This document shows positions 11,955 through 23,469 of a stretch of 64,000 nt of DNA, piece by piece. The stretch covers positions 4,836,001-4,900,000 of the forward strand of contig NC_046680.1 in the NCBI RefSeq assembly GCF_009870125.1, read 5' to 3'. The DNA comes from Drosophila pseudoobscura. Its lineage: Eukaryota; Arthropoda; Insecta; Diptera; Drosophilidae. Below the pieces are notes generated by a model. That model searched no databases. It was not told the DNA's origin and saw only the letters and a list, made by a program, of their open reading frames with translations. A program made the position numbers and the translations under genes. How positions within the stretch are numbered: the first letter of the stretch is position 1; every line of letters starts with the position of its first letter.

Positions 11955-12265
11955 TCAATATCAAGTCTGAATACCAGTCCGTCCTGGTTTGATTTCGGGA
12001 AGGTCCGAAAGGTCCGTGCTGAAAGCGGCCCCGCGAATCCGAAGACGACGATTTCCAAGGGCCGGGCAATGGCAGAAGAAGTGGGGGACTGATTTCTCCT
12101 CTTCCTCGTCGCGACACCTCCTGCAGAAGTCATTATGAGGGATTGACAGTCTAGAGGCATGAGTGCCGATCTGCCAGTGTCCCGTGATGGCTCGAGTAAC
12201 GGAAGAGCACTGTGCTCTGCTGAGTCTATACAGTTCTGCTGGCCGCTTCTTCGATCGATATGGCC
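11955..12265 (-). mobile_element. LINE relic, C-terminal ORF2 region
   Basis: Read on the minus strand, one frame gives a typical LINE ORF2 tail: ELYRLSRAQCSSVTRAI, then GHWQIGTHASRLSIPHNDFC, then a Cys/His cluster CRRCRDEEEEKSVPHFFCHC. This pattern is known from the RNase H-adjacent end of R1/LOA/I-type non-LTR retrotransposons in Drosophila. Only about 300 bases are recognisable, with no RT domain, so it is a short dead fragment. The clade is uncertain. Confidence 0.7.
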
Positions 12266-12980
12266 ATATAAATCTTGAGATAACAATCTAACAACAATCT
12301 GAAAAAATACAGGATCACAATGAGTTAAAGCCTTTTTTAACATCGCCATGTCAAGGTTTCGGTGGTCTAGCGAAACCTAACCATATCTCACAATTTTTGC
12401 TGTAGTGTTTTAGAAGAATCTATGATCAAGTCTGATCATTAATCACCCATTGAAATTGTGCAATTTAATAAGCTTTTTTTTCATTAATGTGTGTAGTAGA
12501 ACGGTTGATACACTGTTGATTTAATATCCCATACGAGGCTGTCGGCTGTGTTCGACAGTCTGGATTTATTCTTCTTCCCTGCCTCGGCCATGATAAATTA
12601 CTCCTTGTGATTTGCACTGTAACAAATTTTCCGTGTCGATTCGTTGGAATTTTTCTATAACATCTGGGGACGGTAGATTTTTATTCGATCCGATTAGGAA
12701 AAAGTTACGTAACGGCTTTTGTTTTCAACGATTATTTGGATTGTTAGTTCGACTGGTTCCTCTAGCTCGCCCTGGTCAGTTGATGTGGTTCTAATAGTTC
12801 AAATGCGGCCCTGGCTTGTTGTGGCGCGCAGTTATCAATACTCAAACTGCATTAAACATTTTTAATTGAAATACAAAGTTCTTAGTTCGAGTTTTGTAAA
12901 TTTTGTTTGTACTAAACATATTGGGTCAACATATTTGTACAGCTTCTAATACTGTTTACAGATGTATTCAAGACGAGCTT
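12266..12980. other. gene-free stretch before Tsp42Eq
   Basis: About 700 bases, AT-rich. A few short frames occur but none resembles a protein. It must include the 3' UTR of Tsp42Eq near its right-hand end. Confidence 0.3.
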
Positions 12981-13895
12981 CTAACGATACGGACGTCGGC
13001 GCTCTGCATTCTGTAAGGTTATGGCCAAAAGACCAGCAAATATTACGGTAAGCATCTGAAAATCGGATTGAGAAGTAGTTCAGAGATTGATTTCATTTAG
13101 GAACTATGAACACTTACTTCCACACCCACAACTGACCAGTCGCTGATGCGTTCCCAGCGAGTGCCCTTAATAAATGCTGCACCCAGTTGTCGGTCACAGC
13201 CCACTGTGTAGAGATCTGTGGTTACTGTTGAGTTCTGGTTGAAGTAGCAGCTCTGCGGAATGCGTAGGCCGCTGTCCGGATAGTTCGAGGGCCCAGTCAT
13301 TCCGCAGCAATGATACTGAAAAGGAATGGAATCTGATTAAAACTGGACCCGATCGGTATTCGAGCCTACCTTAATTTCATAATAGGACATGCTGCCTTGG
13401 TGATACAGCTGGCCCTGCCAGGCACTGTAGATGGTCTCATTGGCCAGTAGCTCGAAGTTAATGGGCTGGGCGAATATCACGGTTATCTGCCCGAATACCA
13501 GAGCCATCAGAATCGCAGCGTACTTTCAGGAATAGACGAAAGGTTGTACAAATCGTACTCGTAATTGCTCAAAAAAATGCGATCACCACTTACAATCCAA
13601 GTCAGACGAATGCTCTCCCTCAGAGCGGCAATGCAGCCGAAGATAGTGCTGCCAAAGAGGAGGGCCCCCAGGACAATCCCCACAATGCAGGGCACCCGAA
13701 TGGCCATACTATGGCTGAAGGCAATCAAGGCGTAGGAGCATGCTACGATGGTCAGGGCCGCCAGCACCTGTTAGGTGGAGACAGAATGAGTAAGTGATGA
13801 CTATCAGTTTGGGGATTTGGCGATAACACACTCACACAGCAAAGAAAGTCCAACACGAATGAGGATATCTTCAAGGTCTTCGTGCCGCAGCTCAT
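12981..13895 (-). CDS. Tsp42Eq: tetraspanin, probable Tsp42Eq
   Basis: Five coding exons on the minus strand: 13895-13836, 13767-13594, 13522-13370, 13315-13118 and 13055-12981; 219 residues, phase 0 at each junction. Begins MSCGTKTLKISSFVLDFLCC. It has four membrane segments, a large loop with YHCCGMTGPSNY, a QSCY and a VGC cysteine, and a tail ending AERRRPYR. Exon lengths 20/58/51/66/24 codons match the Tsp42En/Tsp42Eo plan almost exactly, supporting a tandem-duplicate origin. It is separated from Tsp42Ep by Pgant3. The symbol is assigned from order and length. Confidence 0.8.
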
Positions 13896-14385
13896 TTTGG
13901 GGCAAATAAAACCTTACGTCTGTTTCGGACAAGCGCACTTTCAGGAAACAACTGAGCGCCGCGCCAGGCAAAATATCCAAATCTAACACCGCCAGCCAAT
14001 AGTCCATTGAAGCTTAGAGTTATCTGCCTTTCCTAGGCCACTCCAACTGATAAGGCGGTTGCCTTCCCCAGCTGTGCAAGATAGTGCCGACCGGAGAGCG
14101 CAGAGCAACAGCGAAAGAGTCCAATGTGTTTACGGGTGGGAAATCCTCTCAGTTAACAAACAAATTAGAGAATCACTCGAGTAGCACCATCGGTGTGACT
14201 GTACCCAAAACATTGCGTTTGGGGTGGACCTTTCAAGTTGAATCGGAAACACTTGCCTTTTTTTACAGTCGATATTCGAAGAGTATATAATATAATATAA
14301 TATTTCAGCTCATGTTTTAGGCAGGAAATGGTTTTTATTTTTTGTGTAAATTGTACAAACTTGTATGAGCGGAAAAAAACGAGGG
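13896..14385. other. upstream region of Tsp42Eq
   Basis: About 490 bases that should contain the Tsp42Eq promoter and 5' UTR. A TATAATATAATATAATA run lies at about 14285-14301. Nothing coding is supported. Confidence 0.3.
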
Positions 14386-15046
14386 GGAATTTTTGTTCCT
14401 TTTGGCTACAAAAATGATCCGATGTGATCCAGATTCCCGGTTGCTGATATGGTCATTCTCTATGATTGTGCGTTTTTATTTTTCTCGAATCTGCAATATT
14501 GTAGATGCAATAGATTTTCGTTTTTTGTGGGGGCGGAAAGCGGTGGGGCGAAATTTTGAGATATAAGTTTTATAGTGAGATCTAACAGGAATGCCGATAC
14601 AAAATTTGGTTACTCTAGCCTTAATAGTTTCTGAGATTTGTGGATGCCCCAGGGGGTGTGGCGAAATTTTGACACGAAACGGCCTTGGTTGCTCTAGCTC
14701 TTATAGGTTCTGAGATCCTAGAACTTACATTTTGCAATTGGAACAACCGACCATGAAACCTCTGTGTTAGAGAGAGACAGAGCGAGAAAGAATGAAATTG
14801 TTTTCTTGATACGCTCTGGTTCAGATTTTACATTCTAGAACATATAGTCATCCTCTACGATTCTGCGATTTCAGTTTTCTTGTATCTTTGACAGACGGAC
14901 GGACAGACAGACAGGGCTCAATCGACTCGGCTATTGATGCTGATCAAAAATATATATACTTTATGGAGTCGGTAACGATTCCTTCTGGACGTTGCACACA
15001 TTCACATTCTAATATACCCCAATACTCATTTTAAGTATCGGGTAAA
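14386..15046 (+). repeat. dispersed repeat, copy A (partial)
   Basis: Partial copy of a dispersed element also found at 17.6-18.7, 19.5-20.6 and 39.2-40.3 kb. Shared blocks: the 'ggctacaaaaatgatc' start, 'gggggcgga' GC boxes, the CAGACAGACAGGGCTCAATC tract, 'atatatatactttatgg' and the 'ttccttctggacg' box, ending in an AGTATCGGGTA terminus at about 15046. The tract around 'tcaatcgactcggctattgatgctg' resembles a block I remember from Drosophila INE-1/DINE-1-type repeats; the family name is therefore tentative. The left end is missing. Confidence 0.7.
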
Positions 15047-17642
15047 ATTAATTATGTGGAGCGCAAGCATCAAGGCCTTAGATGTTTTTTGTCGCCTTAT
15101 TTTTCAAATCAGTCAGCTCGTTTTCAGAAGTGAGAATGGTGCTCTGCATTGGACTACTTTAGATTGACAATTTACAATGGCCCAGATAAATGAAAGAAGT
15201 AGTGATCCTGTGACTTTATCCGAGCTTCTTTGACGTGGCCAACAGTCGGGTCTTTGTCCATTTGATTCCCGCTGGTAGCAATTGAGTATGAAAGCTCAAC
15301 GGTTTCAACATAGTCAGCTGCGAAGCAATTAAAGTGGGCCTAAGTACTAATAATATATGTGCAGTGGTTTTAGAAGAAAGCAGTGCTACATTATTTTGAC
15401 ATATTATTCAAACAAGGTGTGGCCACAACCGATCAAAATTGAGTGTCCAATCACTAATTTTGAATTGATTTTAAAACGTTACGAAGAAATATAGGTTACG
15501 TACAATTGTGCTGGCATTCGTTATGGAATCACAAAAAAACATAAATTTATTGTCTTTATACACATTGCACTTACCTTTTCTTTTAATTCACATCGATGTA
15601 TTGTACTTTTAGAAGTGTGTAACAGAACTTAAACTTCGATTTACACATATGAAAATTCTATTTTTTTCGCTGAACCAAGCAGAGACGTCTGCTCCTTTAT
15701 ATTCATATAGAAACAATGCATATTGATACCACTAAACTATGGCCAAGAGAAAACCTCTTCCACTAATATACATATATATATTTTTTGTGTAATAGAACCA
15801 CTGTTTGCGTAGCGGAACATTTCGAGGTGTGGATTGACGATTTGACATCTGTGTTTTAAAACTGTCCGGCTGACAAATCGACCAGAAAAAATGTGTTTAG
15901 GATGAATTAGCATGTCCTTTTCGCGGACGGAGTTACACTGAAAGATTGATAGTTGGACAATGCTTTTGCTGCAGCATGTGCCAGTTCATATCTATGATCC
16001 GTTTATGACTTCGAACCCAACAAACATAAAGTTTCAGAGGAGTTTTTAAAAATTCCCATATTTGAGCTACTATCGGATTAAAATTAAAAAATATTTCGTA
16101 TTGTGGTGGCTTTTCGTTGCCACAGTAAACAACCACCTTCGGCTATTATAAAATGGATCCCTAGCAAATAGCTTTCGTATTGTTTCGCCGTTAGTTTGGA
16201 TTTTCTTGGAAATCTCGGGTTTTTCTAAGCCGAGGGGCACCGCTCTCTGACCAGCCAACCTTAATTTTACTACTTAATTTTACTACGAGAAAACAAATCT
16301 CTAACGACTTATTTTAGGGAGGACAATGTATTTCCAACAATTTCTACATTGCGGCAATCATAGTTTCAATTTAATGATACAAGATGCCGTTAGAACTTCT
16401 GTTGAATTTCAGATTTTTTTTTTTAAACTCTTTTAAAGATTCGCAATAACTTCGAATTTTGTAAGCGCAAAGACAGTAAAAGTGCTGTTAAATATGGTAT
16501 AGATCCAAGCTCCAAAAAAACGGAAAAGAACGGTAAAAAAATGTTGATGAGTTAGTTTCTACACGCCACACCACTGGTGGAGAGATATATTTTCCTTTGC
16601 TTGACGGATATCCGTTGCTATTATTATATCTTCAATAGTTGGCCAGAATGCATTTTATAGGAGAGGTTGGGAAGGCATTAATGCTTCGGAGATTCCCACA
16701 AGAGATTTACATCAGGCCAAATTTATTTTGTTGTAAACTGTGACTTAAGTGCGTTGCTTCTTTAATGGAGCACGTTTAAAGGATTTGCTCTTTTATATAC
16801 CAAGAAGTTCGCATCGGTCATTTTGTATTTACAATTATGCCAAAGTGTTTGCTTAATTTGTCTCAATTTGCACAGGTTTTTATTCCACATCGTGTCTGTT
16901 TTTTGTAAGGTTGGGGCTTTGTCTGTGTGATGGCAAAAGTCATTTGTTGATATAATAAGAATAACTTGATCGGAAAAAGATTGCTACTGTGCAGATTACT
17001 AAATAATAATAATTGAAAGTAACTCGCTGTCAGAGAAAGCTTGGTCTGAATGTATCTTGTAATGTAGCTGTCAAGTATTGTTAGTGGTTGAGTTATGTTT
17101 GGGTGAATTGCAATGTGCAGGCGGTTGGAGTGGAGTATGCTGGCATGTACACCGTGTGGCAGATGTCTTTTGAAAAGAATCCCTACCCTCTGCTTAGTCG
17201 TTATATTAAATGTTAAGTTGGTGAACTAGAGTATTGCTTGGGGCAAATTATATGTTTACTGTTGCAGGGTAGATCTGTTTCTTGAAGATATATATTTAAT
17301 CTGTGCTCTTATTACTTAGAAGGATTGTGAGTTCATGATAATTAAATAAGTAAATTCTATTGAATTCTATTGCTTTTCGCTCAGATTGGCGAGATTACCT
17401 TGGTAATCGTAGTAACAATTGTCTGGGTTTTACAGGTGCTGCAGCTCCAGATGGTGATGGGCGCTTCGCACGATGCTAAGCCTCAAAACTAATCAATCTG
17501 AATAAACTTTGTCAAAACATAATTGCGTGTAAATAAATTATGCATACCAAATCTTGACCCCATCAGACCACTCCTTCGGGTAAAGACATAGGTGTTTGGG
17601 AGATACTTGAAGGAGTAATTTGATCGAGATGAAAACGAGGTG
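15047..17642. other. gene-free, repeat-like stretch
   Basis: About 2.6 kb, AT-rich, no splice-able gene seen. On the minus strand 16260-15940 there are open stretches (for example MNWHMLQQKHCPTINLSV) that read like a decayed mobile-element protein, but I could not assign a family. The rest shows no recognisable motif. Confidence 0.3.
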
Positions 17643-18732
17643 GAACGTTGTGAGTTGCTGCGGACACCGCAATTCTACGGTTATACCCGATACTAAGTCA
17701 GTATGGCTCTCCTCCGGCAGACGCCGCTAATATTGAACGACACGACAAAGAGTGCGTGCGAGAGAGACAGAAAATCAGTCTGAGCGTGACGTCTGGCGCT
17801 GCGTAGCCACTGCAAATTGATTTGTTCCTTTTGGCTATAAAAATGATCTGATCTGATCCAGATTCAGCAGCCGGATAGATATGGTCATTATCTATGATTC
17901 TGCGCTTTTAGTTTTCTCAAATCTGCAATATTGTGGATGTAACAGATTTTTGTCCTTTGTGGGGGCGGATGGGGGTGGGGCGAAATTCTGAGATATACGT
18001 TTTATAGTGACATTTTAAAGGAGTGTGTGTACCAAATTTGGTTACTCTAGCCTTAATAGTCTCTGAGATTTGTGGTTGCCTCAGATTTTCGTCCTTTGCG
18101 GGGGCGGAAGGGGGTGTGGCGAAATTTGGACAGGAAACGGTCAAGGTCCGATATCACAGGAGTGTGGATACCAAATTTGGTTGCTCTGGCTTTTATAGGT
18201 TCTGAGATCCTTGAACTCATATTTTGCAATTGGCAAAACCGACCATGAAACCTGTGTGTTAGAGTGAGACAAAGCGAGAAAGAGTGAAATTGTTTTCGTG
18301 ATTCTGGCTGTAATAATTATACGATCTGGTTCAGATTTTGCACTCTAGAAGATATAGTTATCTTCTACGATTCTGCGTTTTTAGTTTTCTCGTATCGTCG
18401 AAATTGTGGATGCCACAGATTTTCGCCCTTTGTGGGGGCGGAAGTGGGCGGGGCAAAGTTTTGAAATATTTTTGGAGCAGTGACATATCACAGAAGTCTG
18501 GATCCAAAACATCGTTGCTCTAGCTCTTATAGTCTTTGAGCATTAGGCGCTGAAGGGGACGGACAGACGGACGGACGGACAGACAGACAGGGCTCAATCG
18601 ACTCGGCTATTGATGCTGATCAAGAATATATATACTTTATGGGGTCGGAAACGATTCCTTCTGGACGTTACACACATCCACTTTTACCACAAATCTAATA
18701 TACCCCAATACTCATTTTGAGTATGGGGTATA
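17643..18732 (+). repeat. dispersed repeat, copy B
   Basis: Near-complete copy in + orientation. It begins GAACGTTGTGAGTTGCTGCG, which folds as a hairpin with the following CCGCAA sequence, then a TATACCCGATACT terminus, and ends in an AGTATGGGGTATA terminus, the inverse of the start. Inside are paired GC-rich boxes and a GACGGACGGACGGACAGAC tract. It encodes no convincing protein and looks like a non-autonomous element about 1.1 kb long. It forms an inverted pair with copy C. Confidence 0.75.
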
Positions 18733-18742
18733 AAAATAGATG

Positions 18743-19440
18743 TTGGCCGATGCGCAGACCTAACCGATAAGCAGTATTAGATAATTAGTTTATTTTATCT
18801 TTTCAACTGCAAGCACTCGTCGCTTAGAAAAAAGTGAGCTCGACTGAGGAGAGAGAAGCAAAGAGCTAAAAAATGAGTATATGATGCCATTGCAATATTC
18901 GGCTTGTTCCTTTCTCTCCTTTGTACTTCTTCTTTGTACATATTTCCAATCTTCTTTCCTCAAAAGTAACATTAATGAATTTAAATTTTAATAAATTTAT
19001 TATGCCTCATTTCAAATGCTTTTTTTTGTTAACATCTTTTAAAGCTCCAGTTCGATATCTATTTATTAAATAACCAAAACTGCATTGGCCCCAAATACCT
19101 TTTTTCAGTTTAGTTCCAATATCCATGGGGCGAGCTTTTTCTGTAATTGTATCGCCAAAACAACTTTTTTAAATTCTACGAACCTCCTGAATCTAAGATC
19201 AAGACAATCTCGTTTTCGTTCAAGGAATCAATCCCCTGCATCATCATAAAAGCAAATCCACGGTCTACATGAGTTGTTGCTACTTGACCTTGTGTTCCTT
19301 TGCATTATTATTCGTATTCTGATTTCTGCTTAATCTTTTAAAAATTAAACAGTCCTTCTTCAAATGACCAGGCTTTCCACAGAGATAGCATTTGGGTTTT
19401 TTCATCAGTTTTATCTTTAAAATCCTTTTTATTTGGTGTT
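18743..19440 (-). mobile_element. Ty1/copia-like fossil fragment
   Basis: Between repeat copies B and C lies a broken piece of a copia-type LTR retrotransposon on the minus strand. The visible parts are a gag zinc knuckle (CYLCGKPGHLKKDC, near 19340-19400) and the start of the aspartic protease (LILDSGGS, near 19180-19200). A TGTTGG...CA stretch at 18743-18971 could be the remains of an LTR. It is incomplete and clearly old. Confidence 0.65.
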
Positions 19441-19454
19441 TAATTAATTTTAAT

Positions 19455-20576
19455 TATACCCGATACTCAAAATGAGTATTGGGGTATATTAGATTTGTGG
19501 TGAAAGTGGATGTGTGTAACGTCCAGAAGGAATCGTTTCCGACCCTATAAAGTATATATATTCTTGATCAGCATCAATAGCCGAGTCGATTGAGCCCTGT
19601 CTGTCTGTCCGTCCGTCCGTCTGTCCGTCTGTCCGTCCGTCCGTCTGTCCGTCTGTCCGTCCCCTTCAGCGCCTAATGCTCAAAGACTATAAGAGCTAGA
19701 GCAACGATGTTTTGGATCCAGACTTCTGTGATATGTCACTGCTACAAAAATATTTAAAAACTTTGCCCCGCCCACTTCCGCCCCCACAAAGGGCGAAAAT
19801 CTGTGGCATCCACAATTTTAAAGATACGAGAAAACTAAAAACGCAGAATCGTAGAAGATGACTATATCTTACAGAGTGCAAAATCTGAACCAGATCGTAT
19901 AATTATTATAGCCAGAATCACGAAAACAATTTCACTCTTTCTCGCTCTGTCTCACTCTAACACACAGGTTTCATGGTCGGTTTTGCCAATTGCAAAATAT
20001 GAGTTCAAGGATCTGAGAACCCATAAGAGCTAGAGCAACCAAATTTGGTATCCACACTCCTGTGATATCGGACCTTGACCGTTTCCTGTCCAAATTTCGC
20101 CACACCCCCTTCCGCCCCCGCAAAGGACGAAAATCTGAGGCAACCACAAATCTCAGAGACTATTAAGGCTAGAGTAACCAAATTTGGTACACACACTCCT
20201 TTAAGATGTCACTATAAAACGTATATCTCAGAATTTCGCCCCACCCCCATCCGCCCCCACAAAGGACGAAAATCTGTTGCATCCACAATATTGCAGATTT
20301 GAGAAAACTAAAAACGCAGAATCATAGATAATGACCATATCTATCCGGCTGCTGAATCTGGATCAGATCAGATCATTTTTATAGCCAAAAGGAACAAATC
20401 AATTTGCAGTGGCTACGCAGCGCCAGACGTCACGCTCATACTGATTTTCTGTCTCTCTCGCACGCACTCTTTGTCGTGTCGTTAAATATTAGCGGCGTCT
20501 GCCGGAGGAGAGCCATACTGACTTAGTATCGGGTATAACCGTAGAGTTGCGGTGTCCGCAGCAACTCACAACGTTC
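19455..20576 (-). repeat. dispersed repeat, copy C (inverted)
   Basis: Near-complete copy in - orientation, from TATACCCGATACTC at 19455 to CACAACGTTC at 20576. It carries a longer CCGTCTGTCCGTCC microsatellite (about 19595-19665) than its sisters. Translated shadow frames of copies B and C differ at about 3 of 75 positions, so the two arms are roughly 95% alike. Together they make an inverted repeat with arms of about 1.1 kb around a 0.7 kb spacer. Confidence 0.75.
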
Positions 20577-20984
20577 CCCCTCGTTTTGTTTTCCTTTTGT
20601 TCTTTAAAATGTACGGCTTGTAAAACTTTAGCGCTAGTATCTTTACAGATGGTTCTTATTTTCATTCCGTGATCTAGTAGACGAAATTTCGTAATGACCC
20701 CATCGTAAGGGAGAATTAAAAGAAGATGCGAGTGGGAAGGGATGGCTTTTCGAGTAGTACTATAGTGTAATTGCTAATAAGAGTTGAAAATATTTATAGA
20801 GTTCTTAATTTGATCTGTTCTGCGTTGCTTCGTATTTTTATCTGGCTATCTTGAAACTATCGATGTTGATGACGATGCTCTGTGCACCTCCTGTCCGTTG
20901 TTATATTTCTTCGTTAGCGGCTAATTAGCCGATGAAGTACGACGAGTAGAAAGAAATTAATAAGAAAAGAACTGATAAGGGCAC
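20577..20984. other. gene-free stretch
   Basis: About 400 bases between repeat copy C and the LTR fossil. No gene or clear repeat is recognised. Confidence 0.3.
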
Positions 20985-21250
20985 TGAAATTTTAGAATAT
21001 TTTTTCTAAATATGAAATACGGAAAACTTTGGGTGGCTGCAAATTAATGTATTTTACGACGAAAAAATAATAAGTGCGTGCGTTCGTTTTCAACAGATTT
21101 TGTCGACTCCTCTGCATTCAAACAATTTCTTTTAAGCCTATCGTACCTACGGGGCAAAGCGGGACGAATTCGCCAAGAGCGAGAGAGCGAGATTTTATTG
21201 CGCTCCCGATTTGCCCTAGCCTAACTTACACTAGACTTAATCAAATTCGA
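20985..21250 (-). repeat. old BEL-type solo LTR fragment
   Basis: In reverse orientation this matches the LTR of the full-length BEL element at 29.2-37.4 kb: the 'aaaactttgggtggctg' block, then a shared block containing GGCAAAGCGGG and the 'cgaattcgcc' and 'agagcgagagagcgag' motifs, then 'cctaacttacactagact'. Divergence is obvious by eye, so it is an older relative. No internal region is visible nearby. The far end is uncertain. Confidence 0.7.
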
Positions 21251-21708
21251 TCCTAATCTTATTCTAATACAAATTAAAAGCCAAATGGCGCTACAGGCAC
21301 GAATGGAAACTTCTGGAAAACAAATAATGACGATTTTGTAACTGACAACTATTACACTATACTTCCATCATTATATTATATTTAGGATCATTGCTAAGAA
21401 GAAGGCGTAACCGCAGACCCGCGATGGACTTGCCCCTACCGATTACTGACGCGACTTGCACTGTGAGTCAGACGGGAGTTGCGAAAGCCACAAGCATATT
21501 TTTCGCCTTGGATATCGGAAGGATTTCTGCCTTGTGGCTGATTCAATTGAAATCTGTTATGACCTGTTCTGTTCTTCGAAGAGTAAACAAAGCTCTAGTT
21601 TGTATAGTTATTCAGTCCAGTATTAGCCGTTGGCGAGCTCTCATCAAAGCTTGATCAACTTTTGTACATATATATTTGAGTGTATCAATTATATATAAAT
21701 CGAACATA
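21251..21708. other. upstream region of the Tsp42Er-like gene
   Basis: About 450 bases before the next tetraspanin start. A TATATATAAATC string at 21691-21701 lies just 5' of the start codon, too close to be the TATA box of a normal leader. No gene is seen. Confidence 0.3.
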
Positions 21709-22768
21709 ATGGGCTGTGGTACTGTAACAATAATGTATATGGTGTTCCTATTCAATACCTTAAGTTCGGTGAGTGAAAACACATTATCAGTCATTTTCCG
21801 TAAGGGAATTCCGCGCCGAATTCATTAAATTTCGTTATCTTCTTTCAACCAAAACTATCCACGGAACAACTATTTTTCCAGTAGCCGCTTTATTTGCTTT
21901 TGAGGATTTAAAATATAATTTTAGTATTGTGTGTATAATAAAAATGTGTGTTTTATACAATGCCTTTGTGAATTTATTTGTAGGTTCTGGGCCTTGTCAT
22001 TGCGGTGGTAAATTCGCTGGCCCTCAAGGAGATGAGTTCTGAGGGGAAACCCTTTCTCATATTATTTCTTTTGGTCGGTGGGATCATGTTCGTGGTCTCG
22101 TTTCTCGGATGCCTTGGCGCTATTAAGGCGAATGTGTGCATGACCTGGACGGTAAGTGAAGCCCTATCTGAACTACATTCTAATGAAACTTTTCCACACT
22201 TTTCAGTATGCTATTACCGTGCTTGCTGCTGGAATCATAACCATCACCCTGTTGTGTATCCTCGCTGGGCACACCGACGAGAAAACACTGGCCAAAAATC
22301 AATTGGACGCCGCCTGGGCACAGGAAAAGAACCACACCAATGCAATGTCCATTCTCCAGTCGAAAGTATGTATGTGTAAAATAACATTGCTCACTTTTCT
22401 TTCCCGTTCTATGTACATATGTATGTATTATAGTTGCATTGCTGCGGAATAAATGGGCCCGGAGACTATACCGCTGCGAATCTCACACTTCCCTTTAGCT
22501 GCTTTTATCCCAACAGCAAGACAAAAGTCTACGAAGAGGGTTGTTTTTCCGAGCTAACCCAATTCTATGTGCAAGTCCTGAAGGGTTCCAAGGTGGCTGG
22601 GTGGATATTTCTTGCGATTGAGGTAGGTTCATTGAGCACTCACTTCCTATGCCTGCATTTCACCGACTCTCCGTCTTTCTCTTATAGTGTGGTACATTCG
22701 TGTGCGCCGTACTCTTAGACGTAACATTTAAGTATGGACGACGCCGCTGTCGTACCTTGTCCACTTGA
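21709..22768 (+). CDS. Tsp42Er: tetraspanin, probable Tsp42Er
   Basis: Five coding exons: 21709-21768, 21984-22151, 22207-22365, 22434-22622 and 22688-22768; 218 residues, phase 0. N-terminus MGCGTVTIMYMVFLFNTLSS with a palmitoylatable Cys3. It has four membrane segments. The large loop has LHCCGINGPGDY, a FSCF and an EGC cysteine, plus an NLT and an NHT glycosylation sequon. The tail is basic and cysteine-containing (KYGRRRCRTLST). Exon sizes follow the cluster plan (20/56/53/63/26 codons). It is the first + strand member after the Tsp42Eq inversion. The symbol is inferred from position; the gene at 23.5 kb is the alternative candidate for Tsp42Er. Confidence 0.72.
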
Positions 22769-22889
22769 ATAGACTCTGAAATCTCTTCAAATTTTGTGTA
22801 GAATGCTCGAGAATATCAGTCTGATTGGACGCGCTTTTGAGTAATCGAATATTTTGGACAATACTTTTAAATTGTACCGTGGATTGCCA

Positions 22890-22895
22890 AATAAA
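22890..22895 (+). terminator. poly(A) signal of the Tsp42Er-like gene
   Basis: AATAAA about 120 bases after the stop codon, followed by a T-rich stretch. Confidence 0.6.
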
Positions 22896-22899
22896 GAGT

Positions 22900-23469
22900 T
22901 TTTATTGTCTGGTATAATTATTACAACATCAATTGATTGCTGTTATCAAAACGGTAGATAGGTAGCACTGACCAATAATGTATATACTAACCCACATACA
23001 GTAATTACATATGTATATGTATGTATATATGTAGGTTTAATAATTAATTTGTATTTAATGTTTGATAAATTTGGGATAAAAGTATTCTTCATTTTGCGTC
23101 GTTTAATTCTTCTTTTCTGCGGCCGTCGTCGTTTTTTACGTCTTTTCGGTACTGTTCTCGTTTTATTTCTGCTTCTCTCTTCTTTACTCGTCGTCTTCTT
23201 CGTGATGGCATAATCGTTGTTCGTCGTTCTTTTTAGTGATGGGATCATCGTTGCTCGTCGTCTAGGGATCTTATCTTCATTTGGTATTTGGTACACCAAC
23301 CCACATATACCGTAAACTTATTATCACCGGGACACAAGTTTGTTGTGACTATTTAAATGATTCACTGATATTTTGCTGTTGGATCTTATCAGGACAGAAA
23401 CACTAATTTCTTATAAGTAATGCAAAAATATTTGATAATCGGTTCAGTCGCTTGTAAGCTTTCTTCGAA
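22900..23469. other. intergenic between two tetraspanins
   Basis: About 570 bases. Includes a TATGTATATGTATGTATATA microsatellite-like run near 23010-23030 and a pyrimidine-rich, TCGTCGT-containing stretch at 23100-23260. No gene is recognised. The promoter of the next gene must lie here. Confidence 0.3.

Noticed and set aside
15940-16260. Possible transposase fragment on the minus strand
   Set aside because: Open stretches are short and I could not match any catalytic motif, so no family was claimed.
17643-20576. CRISPR-like or satellite array
   Set aside because: The repeated units are two long inverted copies of a dispersed element, not spaced short repeats; CRISPR arrays are not expected in an insect nucleus.
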